Source of the DNA: Prorocentrum cordatum
Lineage: Eukaryota; Sar; Dinophyceae; Prorocentrales; Prorocentraceae
Length of the DNA stretch: 40,000 nt
Reading direction: 5' to 3'
NCBI GenBank assembly: GCA_963575745.1
Contig: CAUYUJ010020276.1
Location: 74,506-114,505 of the forward strand
Shown here: positions 29,286-37,500 of the stretch, piece by piece
How positions within the stretch are numbered: the first letter of the stretch is position 1
Layout: every line of letters begins with the position of its first letter
Translations under genes and position numbers: made by a program
The notes under the pieces: model-generated
Seen by the model: only the letters and a program-made list of their open reading frames with translations
Databases searched by the model: none
What the model was told of the DNA's origin: nothing

Positions 29286-29424
29286 TCACCCCAGCCCCCA
29301 ACACCCCTCCAATCACTGGCCCCGGGCTGGGACTCGGGACTGACCCCCCCCTCGGCGTGTCGCCCTCCGAAGAGGAGGCCACGCGCCCCTGCCTCGGGCA
29401 GCACGCCTGCGAACTTCCTCTGGA
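29286..29424. other. Spacer between FB2 and FB1 copies
   Basis: It includes the displaced end of the 148-bp repeat and CCTCGGGCAGCACGCCTGC (29391), which recurs at 29848. Confidence 0.5.
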
Positions 29425-29641
29425 GGCCTCCCGGATGGGGTCGGAGCAGATGGCCTCGGAGGATCACGCCGCATCGCCGATGCATCGGCGATGCATCGGC
29501 GACGCATCGGAGATGCACCAGCGACGCATCGGCGACGTCGACGTGAAGCAAATCGGGCCCCACATCGAGCCGCGTCGGCGGTGCATCGGCGATGCGGCGC
29601 GATCCTCCGACCCCATCTACTCCGACCCCATCCAGCAGGCC
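29425..29641 (+). mobile_element. FB1 foldback element, copy 4 (best preserved)
   Basis: The left TIR 29425-29453 and right TIR 29613-29641 share GATGGGGTCGGAGYAGATGG and match at about 25 of 29 positions. Internal arms GCCGCATCGCC/GGCGATGCGGC extend the pairing. The core has GACGTCGACGTGAAGCAAAT. It carries no protein. An FB2 element begins 8 bp to the right. Confidence 0.8.
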
Positions 29642-29649
29642 TAGAGTTA

Positions 29650-29813
29650 GGCCGGGCGGTTCCCCCTACAGACCGATGTTCGACGAACAATCGACAAGAG
29701 TTTGAAAAAAACGAAGCCAAAAAAACACTAGAATAATCGTCCCCCAACACTCTTCTTCGACTCTTCCTGCATATTTTTGCACACTCCTCCTCCTGCGGAG
29801 GGACAGGCCCGAC
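29650..29813 (+). mobile_element. TIR element family FB2, copy 4
   Basis: The left end is TTAG|GCCGGGCGGTTCCCCCTACA. The right end CCTCCTGCGGAGGGACAGGC then CCGAC is inverted. The core is A-rich, with a run of A at 29705-29732. It directly follows FB1 copy 4. Confidence 0.7.
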
Positions 29814-30100
29814 TCACAAGAGTCTGGAGGCAAGCCTCCCTCCCTCGGGCAGCACGCCTGCAGACCGACCCCCTCTGGCCCCGCCGCGCCCCAGGCCATC
29901 GCTCGGACGTGTCGGACTCGTGCGTGGCCTCTCGCCAGAACGGATCCAGGATGCTCCTCGATATCGCTCGGACGCCCGCTCCCTCTGCTTCCGTCGGACT
30001 CGTGCGTGGCCTCTCGCCCGAAAGGATCCAGGATGCTCCCCGATGGTCCTCGCCGAAGAAACGATGGTCAAGGATGCTCCTTGATGGTCCTCGCGCTTTT
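29814..30100 (+). repeat. Duplicated GGATCCAGGATGCTCC segments
   Basis: GTCGGACTCGTGCGTGGCCT at 29911 recurs at 29994 (an 83-bp step), each followed by GGATCCAGGATGCTCC. Further copies of GGATGCTCCTCGATGG lie at about 30071 and 30292, the last on the far side of the TIR element at 30101. Confidence 0.7.
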
Positions 30101-30273
30101 TCTTGGGGGGCGGAAAGATACGGATACGTGTTGTCCCCGCACCTCTCCTGGGGTGCGTTCTGACCAGAATTTCGAGGCGAATCCAGCGGTGACAACGAGG
30201 ATTCCCCAGGAGGACCAGGAAAGGCCGAAAACGAAGGGGGACAACACGTATCCGTATCTTTTTCTCCCCCGAT
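30101..30273. mobile_element. TIR element FB7 with 25-bp perfect inverted repeats
   Basis: AAAGATACGGATACGTGTTG plus CCCC at about 30115-30138 is exactly inverted at about 30237-30262. Looser G-run/C-run ends lie outside. The 173-bp element separates copies of the GGATCCAGGATGCTCC repeat. No ORF of its own is present. The 461-codon minus frame simply runs through it. Confidence 0.75.
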
Positions 30274-30521
30274 TTTCGCCAGGAAGGATCCAGGATGCTC
30301 CTCGATGGCCCTCGCCGAAGGAACGATGCGCACACGCCCGAGCGATGCCGAGGCCCCTCCCGGACGGCCGCCGGGCCCCACGGGGCCCGGGCCGGGCAAG
30401 GCCCCACGGCCCCTGCCGCCCCCGACGGCCCGCCAGCGACCCCCGGGAGAGCCCGGCGTCAGATCGCTGCCCATCGAAGCGCCTCGCGTCGGCGGAGATC
30501 GGCGGCCGATTGGGCGTGACT
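30274..30521. other. GC-rich spacer
   Basis: It begins with another GGATCCAGGATGCTCC unit (30288) followed by GC-rich DNA. No gene is seen. Confidence 0.35.
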
Positions 30522-30673
30522 TAATGGGGGGGTCACAAACGGGGGGGGTCAGAAAAGGTCCCCTTTCGTGCCCCTTTCGGGCCCCTCCAGAGCCCCAGGG
30601 GGCTCGTTTAGGTACCGTTTGGGTACCTTTTCGGACCACGCTCGCCACCCCCCCATTTATGACCCCCCCATTA
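30522..30673. mobile_element. TIR element FB3
   Basis: The ends are TAATGGGGGGGTCACAAACG (30522) and its inverse ending CCCATTA (30673), consensus TAATGGGGGGGTCAYAAAY. Inner AAAAGGTCCCC/GGTACCTTTT also pair. A probable decayed relative is at 18455-18590. Confidence 0.6.
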
Positions 30674-31039
30674 CGCAGCGCCCAAGCCGAGGCGGGCAGA
30701 GTCGAGTCGGGAGGCATCGGGAGGCCAGCAGGCCTCCACAAAAGGAATCGGATCCCACCTCGGACCCCGGAGTCGAAGCGGGTCGGGAACCGGAATCCAT
30801 CGAAACCGAGTCGGAAGAATCGGAAGGAGCCCTGCGACTCTGCTGGCAGCTCACCCGGGAGGCGTCGATCGATGGCGGTGGCACGACCCCCTGCGATCAG
30901 GGCGGCAGGGCCCTCACCAGCCGAGTGGCGACGCGCACAGGGGGAGGGGGGGGGTGCGAGGGGTGGCTCACAAGCCCTCCCGACTCCTCGGCCCTGAAAG
31001 AGGCCTTCCTGGAAACCTCTGGGATCTTCTAGGAGAGAC
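30674..31039. other. GC-rich DNA, no gene recognised
   Basis: Overlapping frames on both strands continue from neighbouring repeats. No domain or tract is present apart from a short G-run at 30939-30955. Confidence 0.3.
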
Positions 31040-31170
31040 CCCTGCCTGGTAAGAAGGCCCCCCGCCTTCTTAGAAGCCCTCCCGACACCTCCCGACCCCG
31101 AGGATCCTCTCAAAGAAGCCTCTGCCTTCTAAGAAGACCCCCCCGCCTTCTTAGAAGAGTCCAAGCCCCC
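31040..31170 (+). repeat. CTTCTTAGAAG palindrome cluster
   Basis: CCGCCTTCTTAGAAG at 31061 and 31148 and TGCCTTCTAAGAAG at 31121, with AAGAAGCC/GGTAAGAAGG forms between them, make a cluster of related palindromes. Similar motifs occur at 18633 and 18688. Confidence 0.6.
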
Positions 31171-31283
31171 CTCGCGCCAACCCCGTTGCGCGCGTCGCGC
31201 AAAACTAGAGCCAGGGTGGCACCTGGGCAATGGCGGTCCCAGCGGTCCGGTACCAGCCGCGGAGAGAATGGCTGGTTGTTCTT

Positions 31284-31370
31284 ACTCTCTGTCTCTCTGT
31301 CTCTCTGTCTCTCTGTCTCTCTCTCTCTCTCTCTTTCTCTTTTTGTCTCTCTCTCTCTCTCTCTGTCTAT
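31284..31370 (+). repeat. (TC)n / (TCTG)n microsatellite
   Basis: CTCTCTGT units pass into pure TC runs. Minus frames through it are Arg/Glu-rich and are not part of the neighbouring exon. Confidence 0.95.
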
Positions 31371-31419
31371 CCATAGATTTCCCTCCCCTGATAGACTGGC
31401 TGACCCGCCCGCCCCTCGC

Positions 31420-31548
31420 CTTGACCAGCGCAGGAGGCACCCCTGCAAGCGCAGCAACGGCCTCGCGCATCGCTGTGGCTGCGGCGGACTTGCCGGCGAA
31501 GGTCGCCCCCCTGCCCTGTCCGACGGTAAGCAGGATGATGCCCACGAC
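31420..31548 (-). CDS. Internal exon A of a predicted surface-type protein
   Basis: Role unknown. On the minus strand a pyrimidine tract of about 65 bases, with CTAAC at 31619-31615, leads to CCGTGAG|GTCGTGG. The 129-bp, 43-codon exon begins VVGIILLTV, contains AVAALAGVPPALV and ends with AAG|GCGAGG, a GC-type donor. Third positions are about 79 percent G or C. The V.G...L.V / A..AVA.LAGVP..V pattern fits the first half of the repeat domain whose second half is exon B, in the same phase (0). GATFAGKS formally matches a Walker A motif, but nothing else supports an NTPase. Upstream exons were not found. Confidence 0.55.
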
Positions 31549-31865
31549 CTCACGGAGCAGAGGGAGAAGGAGCGAGGAGGGGGCGAGGCAGGAGGGGAGA
31601 GGGAGGGAGGCGGAGTTAGGAGAAGGAGGAGGGAGAGCAGGAGGAGCAGCAGGGCACCGAGGAGAACGAGGCACAAACTGGCCTCCAGCCGACTTCCTGC
31701 CAGGATCCTCGGAATCCCCGCGGCACTCGCCATGGCCCTCCAGGGGGGACGGACTGATATAAACCTCTACGCTCGGGCCATTTTCAAGCAGCACTGCCGA
31801 TTAATCACATGCTGCATCCGTCACTTCACCAGGTCCTTTTTGTCACTTCGTGAGCTAGCACGTTG
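31549..31865. other. Intron-like DNA upstream of exon A
   Basis: 31555-31640 is purine-rich on plus and is the pyrimidine tract of the exon A acceptor on minus. The remainder shows nothing recognisable. Confidence 0.4.
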
Positions 31866-32051
31866 GGGAATGAGCCAGAGCGAAGTTCGAAATGGACCAT
31901 CGTCGAAACCTGGGACGAGCACATCAGTCCTCGGAATCCCACCAGCCCTGCGGGCGCGAATGGATATGGAGTGTTCACTTCCGCCGTCCTCGTCGGGGAG
32001 AGGTTCGACCCTCCGCCTGCACCACGCTGCAAGAGTCACCCCTTCGCGTAA
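31866..32051 (+). CDS. Unassigned open frame, possible terminal exon
   Basis: A plus frame of about 60 codons (with segments SSKWTIVETWDEH and GANGYGVFTSAVLVGERF) ends at a stop at 32049-32051. About 72 percent of third positions are G or C, higher than in the two competing minus frames. No domain was recognised and no acceptor stands out. It is followed immediately by the ATGAACGGGG triplication. Confidence 0.22.
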   Translation, partial: GNEPERSSKWTIVETWDEHISPRNPTSPAGANGYGVFTSAVLVGERFDPPPAPRCKSHPFA

Positions 32052-32061
32052 CCCATGGTAT

Positions 32062-32160
32062 CCGAATGAACGGGGTACTCCAGCAGGGAGGTTTCGAATG
32101 AACGGGGCACACCAGCACTCACGCAGCATATCAAAATGAAGGGGCCAAACAGCCATTCAT
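32062..32160 (+). repeat. ATGAACGGGG triplication, 35-bp step
   Basis: ATGAACGGGGTACTCCAGCA, ATGAACGGGGCACACCAGCA and ATGAAGGGGCCAAACAGCCA start at 32067, 32098 and 32136. The last is the left edge of the composite element. Confidence 0.55.
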
Positions 32161-32870
32161 TGCCCTTGGGTGCGTGGCTGAATTGGGGAGCCGTGGTGAG
32201 GATTATGTTTGTTGCTGTGTCGTTGTTGGTGGCGTTGTTGTGTTTTGGTGTTGGTGCTGGTGTTGGTGTTGATGTTGGTGACGTTGTTGTTATGGTTGTG
32301 GTTGTGGTTGTGGTCGTGGTTGTGGTTATGATTGTTGATGTTGATGTTGTTGATGTTGGTGTTGTTGGTGTTGTTGGTGTTGTTGTCGTTGTTGTTGGAC
32401 TGGTTATTGGTGTTGGTGTGGACGTTGTTGTTGGTGCTTTGTTGTTGCTGTTGTTGTTGATGTTGTTTGCTGTGTGTTGGTTGTCGCTTGTTGTTTGTTG
32501 TTTGTTGTTTGTTCCTTGTTGTCGTCGTCCCACCCGCGACCCACCCCGCGGCCCACCCCGCGGCCCACACCGCGATCCACCCCGCGACCCACCCCGCTAC
32601 CCACCCGCGACCCATCCCGCGACCCACCCCGCGACCCACCCCGCGACCCACCCGCGATCCACCCGCGACCCACCCGCGACCCACTCCGCGACCCACCCGC
32701 AACCCCCCCCGCGACCCACCCGCGACCCAACAGCGACCCCCACGTGACCCACCCGCGACCCACCCTGCGACCCACCCGCGACTTGCCCACATTGGTTTAA
32801 CGAGCGAATCGGCGCCTCCGGCGGGCTCTTTGTATAAGTTGTGAAACTTTGGCGCCTGAGTCTCGCCGAG
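32161..32870 (+). repeat. Composite element C, copy 1: (GTT)n plus CCCACCCGCGACC array
   Basis: The order is a left module TGGGTGCGTGGCTGAAT, a GTT/GGT-rich stretch (32200-32510), TTTGTTG-TTGTCGTC, then CCCACCCGCGAC 12-13-mers (32528-32785), and a right module beginning CACATTGGTTTAACGA (32790) with GAAACTTTGG. The same order occurs in copy 2. Val- and Pro/Thr/Arg-rich frames are by-products. Confidence 0.75.
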
Positions 32871-33060
32871 TGCCGGAGCCCCCATCGCTCTTATCCGCAT
32901 CAGCGGGGTGATACGTACCATACCAACACTGCCGACCAGCTCAGCACGGCCGACCCGCACGGAGGACCAGCACGACAGCACGACAGACCAGCATGGCAGT
33001 GCTGCCCCTGGGAACCTTCGGAGGGGCGTCTGAGGAACGCTTGAGCGCCGCTAGGAAGCA
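32871..33060. other. Single-copy spacer
   Basis: Short AGCACGACAG/GACCAGCA direct repeats occur near 32965-32995. No gene is seen. Confidence 0.3.
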
Positions 33061-33520
33061 TCGTGGAAGCCTTCTTAAAATGTTTTAAGCACTCATGGAG
33101 ACTTCGTGGGGACCTCTTGGGGCCTCTACGCCGAGGACGTTGTCCTTCACGCGTCCTTTGCTGGCTTGTCGCAAGTCTGGGGCCCTCAAGGGCCTTTTTT
33201 GTTTTGTGTTTTGGGGGCCTCTGGGGCCGTTTTGGGATCCTCTGGGGCCCCTCCTGGGCTCGTCGGTGACCTCTTGCGGTGCTTTGAAAAACCCAAGGGC
33301 CAGTGTGCTGAAGATGCGGGCTTCCCCAAAAAGACGCGGAGCTAATTTTGCCACCTGGGGGTGCATCGGGCGTCCCATTGGAGCCCTCTTGGGGCGTCTT
33401 GGGAACCTCCTGGGCCGTCCTGAGACCATCTTGGGCGACTCGGAACGGTTCTGGGCCCTCCTTTTTGGAGGCCTCTTGGAAAATCTTGGAAGCGTCGTGG
33501 GGTCCTCTTGGAGGTTGGCC
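33061..33520 (-). repeat. 12-mer GGCCCCAAGA array, inverted orientation
   Basis: On plus it reads GGCCTCTTGGGG and TCTTGGGGCGTC units, the complement of the arrays at 0.1, 8 and 26 kb. It supports part of a 451-codon minus frame (34255-32900), which also crosses a foldback element and has no domain. Confidence 0.7.
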
Positions 33521-33701
33521 ATGCTCCACACTGGCGGGTCCCGTGCCCAGGCGCTGACTGGAGGGGCTCGCCCGCACTACTGGGGGAAGTCCCCCCATGG
33601 GCCTGGAAAATGGGGCCAATGGCGGCCGAAGGTCCACTCTGGCCCAAAGCAAGATGGTTCCAATGTTCGGCGGCGACGATACGGACGAATTGCCCAGAGG
33701 C
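33521..33701. other. Spacer
   Basis: It contains a TGGGGGAAGTCCCCC hairpin at 33580. No gene is seen. Confidence 0.3.
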
Positions 33702-33778
33702 GGGCAATACACGCATTCGCCCGGGAGCCTTTTTACGGAGACATAAATCATCGGCGCACCTGAATACATGTATTGCCC
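33702..33778. mobile_element. Small foldback element FB8
   Basis: GGGCAATACACGCATTC (33702-33718) is inverted at 33762-33778 with 15 of 17 matches. The total length is 77 bp with a core of about 43 bp. Confidence 0.5.
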
Positions 33779-34385
33779 CCCCCCCTGGGCTACTCGCCCC
33801 TGTCGTCGCCTCTGAAATGTGGCCCCGAAAATCCCACGATCGCCTCCAAGCCGGCGCAAAATAGCCAGCGTGATGCCTCCGGCAGGCCTCCAAAGAGGCC
33901 CGAAGCCATCCGGAGACAGCTCCGAGCGGCCAGGGCGCGAGCCGAGCAGACCCCCGAGAGGCCCAGCTGCGCACTTCAACCATGTTCCGGTCCAGGAAGA
34001 GGTTCCTGCCATTTCGCTGCCGAGGAGCCTGTGGGGCCTCAAGCCGAGCCCAAGATCGCCCACAGCAGCCTCAAGGAGGGGACGAAAAAAAGGACCCAAG
34101 AGGGCCACGAGAGCGCTCCCAGGCCCTCCCCGGGGGCCTCGAGGGGCGATATCTCGGGCACCAGAGGGGCGCTGCCAATTGAGGACCACCATTGCAACAG
34201 ACTCGTCCCGATAGGTCCCATGACACCACCCCTGGTGAACCCCCTTGAATTGCATCGTCCAACTTCTTGGACGTACTCTGACACACGTAGAAAGCCATTG
34301 GCGAAGAATCCGTCGTGGAATATGCTAAAACAAAATGCAAATATATCTATATCTATATATATGTATATATGTGCATATATCAGAG
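33779..34385. other. Single-copy DNA with a short AT run, no gene
   Basis: Overlapping frames on both strands have no domain. An (AT)n-like run lies at 34341-34380. Confidence 0.35.
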
Positions 34386-35110
34386 TGAGGGTCCCGAACG
34401 GTCATTCGCTGTTCGTGGGTGCGTGGTTGAATCAAGAATTCGTGGTGGGAGTTACGTTTTCTGCATTGTTGTTGTTGCCGTTGTTGTTGGTTGTTGTTTG
34501 TTGTCGTCATCCCACCCGCGACCCACCCCGCGACCCGCCCGCGACCCAACCCGCGACCCACCCGCGACCCACCCCGCGACCCACCCGCGACCCACCCTGC
34601 GACCCACCCGCGCCCCACCCGCGACCCACCCCGCGACCCACCCCGCGACCCACCCGGCGACCCACCCCGCGACCCACCTGCGACCCACCCCACGGCCCAT
34701 CCGCGACCCACCCGTGACCCATCTGCGACCTTCCAGCGACCCACCCCGCGTCCCACCCGCGGCCCACCCCGCGAACCACCCTTAAGGGAGGAAAAACCAT
34801 CCAAACCCGACGTTTACCCTCACTAAAACGGCCCTGGGCGTTGAGTAAACAACCCTGCCCTGTTCGATTCATTCCTTGTGTGCGTTTGCTACACGGACTC
34901 GCTTGTCGCGGCGATAAAAACGAGGTGGATGTTCTGCCCTCTGCGCCCGCGACCCACCCTCGACCCGCCCGCGACCCAATAGCGACCCACCCGCGACCCA
35001 CGCGCGACCCACCCCGCGACCCCACATTGGTTTAACGAAAAAGTCGGCCCTGCGGCGGGTTCGTTCTATCATTTGCGAAACTTTGGTGCCCGCGGCGGGC
35101 TTTTCCAGTC
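34386..35110 (+). repeat. Composite element C, copy 2
   Basis: TGGGTGCGTGGTTGAAT (34418), a short GTT stretch (34465-34505), TTTGTTGTCGTC-TCCCACCC, then CCCACCCGCGAC units at 34510-34775 and again at 34945-35020. A single-copy insert (34780-34944) lies between the two arrays. The right module CACATTGGTTTAACGA is at 35023, with GAAACTTTGG at 35076. The GTT stretch is much shorter than in copy 1. Confidence 0.75.
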
Positions 35111-35429
35111 CCGCCAACTGCCGACGTTCCTGCCGCCCCCTCCGCATCTGCCGGGCGCAGCGTACGCGCGCGCGCAAGGCGCAATCGATATCCGCCGGCC
35201 CCCTTGAGGGGCCACCAGGCTGTAGGACAAAGGTTAGCAATTCCCTGTACCCGTTGCATATTCCAGTTTCCACTGTTGCAAACCTGTTTCTTTGCAGCTG
35301 ATGGTTTGCACTGTTACAGTTGTGTCGTTTGCTGCTTAATGCTCCTTGTTGCTGGACCGCCCGGGGGGGGGTCCCAAAACGGACAATTCTACCACGCCCT
35401 GAGAGTATGCTCGGCATTGCTGGGGTTTG
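35111..35429. other. Single-copy DNA before the 74-bp satellite
   Basis: CACTGTTGCAAACCTG (35269) and GGTTTGCACTGTTACAG (35304) are near-duplicates. TTTCTTTGCAG|CTG at 35297 looks like a splice acceptor on plus, but the following frames end quickly or run into the satellite. Confidence 0.35.
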
Positions 35430-37017
35430 TAAAACTGCCCACCCCTCGAGCAGATCGGCGGGGTCAAGGTCCAAAAACACATAAGATTTGCCACATTTCT
35501 GAAATTCGGCGGCGCCCCCCACGCAGATCGGCGGGGTCACGGCCAAAAAACATACAGAAGTTGCAACATTTCTGCAAACTCGGTAGCACCCCTCACGCAG
35601 ATCCGCAGGGCCAGGGCCCAAAAACACAAAAAGGATGTGCCACATTTCTGAAATCCGGCGGCACCCCCCACGCAGATCAGCAGGGTCGGGGCCTCAAAAA
35701 CATACAGGATTTACCACATGTATGAAATCCGGCGGCCCCTTTTGCGCAGATCCGCAGGGTCAAAATCTAGAAACGCTGGGAATATGCAAAATGTTTGACA
35801 TTCGGCGGCGCCCCCCGCGCGGATCGACGGAGTCAGGGTGCAAAAACACATGGGATTTGCCACGTTTCTCAAACTCGCGGGCACCCTTCACGCAGATCGG
35901 CGGAGTCAAGGTCCGAAGACACATGGGATCTGCAACAATTCTGAAAATTCGGTAGCACCCTTCGCGCAGATCAGCAAAGGGCCCAAACATACAAAAAGCA
36001 TTTGCCAATTTTCAGAAATCCGGCGGCACCCCTCACGCAGATCAGCAACGCCAGGGTCCAAAAAACACATACAAGATTTGCCACATGTCTGAAATCTGGC
36101 GGCACCCCTCGAGCAGATCGGCGGGGTCAAGGTCCAAAAGCACATAAGATTTGCCACATTTCGGAAATTCGGCGGGGCCCCCCACGCAGATTGGCGGGGT
36201 CACGGCCGAAAAACATACAGGACTTGCAACATTTCTGCAAACTCGGCAGCACCCCTCACGCAGATCCGCAGGGCCAGGGCCCAAAAACACAAAAAGGATG
36301 TGCCACATTTCTGAAATCCGGCGGCACCCCCCACGCAGATCAGCAGGGTCGGGGCCTCAAAAACATACAGGATTTACCACATGTATGAATCCGGCGGCCC
36401 CTTTGCGCAGATCCGCAAGGTCAAAATCTAGAAACGCTGGGAATATGCAAAATGTTTGACATTCGGCGGCACCCCCCGCGCGGATCGACGGAGTCAGGGT
36501 GCAAAAGCACATGGGATTTGCCACGTTTCTCAAACTCGCGGGCACCCCTCACGCAGATCGGCGGAGTCAAGGTCCGAAGACACATGGGATCTGCAACAAT
36601 TCTGAAAATTCGGTAGCACCCTTCGCGCAAATCAGCAAAGGGCCCAAACATACAAAAAGCATGTGCCATTTTCAGAAATCCGGCGACACCCCTCGCGCAG
36701 ATCAGCAAAGTCAGGGTCCAAAAAAAACATACAGGATTTGCCACATGTCTGAAATCTGGCGGCACCCCTCGCGCAGATCCGCAGGGCCAGGGCCCAAAAA
36801 CACCCAGGATTTGCCACATGTCTGAAACTCGGCGGCGCCCCTCACGAAGATCGGCGGGGTCAGGGCCCTAAAACATGCAGAATTTCGGCATTTCTACAAA
36901 TTCGGCGGCACCCCTCGCGCAGATCCGCAGGGCCCGGGTCCCAAAACACAAAGGATCTGCCAGCGTTGAAATCCGGCGGCGCCCCCCACGCAGATCCGCA
37001 GGGTCAGGGTCGAGAGA
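35430..37017 (+). repeat. 74-bp satellite in nine-monomer higher-order repeats
   Basis: Twenty-two monomers carry GCAGATCGGCGGGGTCA-like and TTTCTGAAATTCGGCGGC-like anchors. CAGATC-type anchors start at 35451, 35524, 35598, 35673, 35747, 35820, 35893, 35967, 36038, 36114, 36187, 36261, 36336, 36408, 36481, 36554, 36628, 36698, 36774, 36847, 36920 and 36991 (70-76 bp apart). Monomers 1-9 match monomers 10-18 one-to-one at an offset of 660-663 bp and much more closely than neighbours match each other. Open frames drift between monomers, so this is not a protein repeat. Confidence 0.92.
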
Positions 37018-37130
37018 AATAACCAGGCCCCGCCGCTGCTTCGCGGCGGCGCACAGACCCAATGATTCAGCTCTGGCGCCCCCCATGCCCCGATACGGGG
37101 GGCCGGCAGCGCGGGGCGACGCCCTTGCGG
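37018..37130. other. GC-rich hairpin spacer
   Basis: CCGCCGCTGCTTCGCGGCGG at 37030 forms a 7-bp stem. GCCCCCCATGCCCCGATACG followed by GGGGGGC forms another. They sit between the satellite and the AT island. Confidence 0.5.
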
Positions 37131-37276
<146 letters not shown>

Positions 37277-37283
37277 GCACACA

Positions 37284-37500
37284 CAAGATTGCAGTGGCGC
37301 TTCGCGCCGTGCACCTTGGTCCTTGAGATTTGGCATGCGGGCGGAATGGCGGGAAGGTCAAGCCGACAATTTAGCGATAACGCCTGGTTGCCCTTTTTCC
37401 GGCATCGCCGCTATGAAGATGTTATTCGTTATTATTCCTCCACGTCAATTGTTCCTTATTTTCGCCATAATTATCCTGCGTATTCTCCCCATTCTCCTCA
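37284..37500. other. Single-copy spacer
   Basis: Balanced composition with T-rich patches. No gene is recognised. Confidence 0.3.

Larger units (their letters stand above)
27593..31419 (-). other. Candidate 3.8-kb GC-AG intron filled with repeats
   Basis: The minus-strand donor AAG|GCGAGG at 31419 and acceptor TAG|G at 27593 bound this interval. 27601-27645 is the pyrimidine tract of the acceptor. 27690-27870 is also pyrimidine-rich on minus. 27870-28640 has mixed single-copy DNA. 28640-31165 carries duplications and at least five TIR elements. A GC donor is rare in most eukaryotes but is known in dinoflagellates. A skipped exon inside cannot be excluded. Confidence 0.45.

Noticed and set aside
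29728-31113. Minus-strand frame of 461 codons
   Set aside because: It reads straight through an FB2 end, FB7 and FB3 elements and duplicated segments in GC-rich DNA. The plus strand is also open, and it lies in the candidate intron.
31420-31548. Walker A-like GATFAGKS in exon A
   Set aside because: The surrounding V.G...L.V and AVA.LAGVP pattern, and the pairing with exon B, fit a surface-domain repeat better. No Walker B or other NTPase motif was seen.
32900-34255. Minus-strand frame of 451 codons
   Set aside because: It crosses a 12-mer array and the FB8 foldback element. Composition and symmetry explain it, and no domain was recognised.
35204-36825. Satellite-encoded repeat protein in overlapping plus and minus frames
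   Set aside because: Monomers of 70-76 bp shift frame from unit to unit and the frames are broken. Both strands are similarly open.
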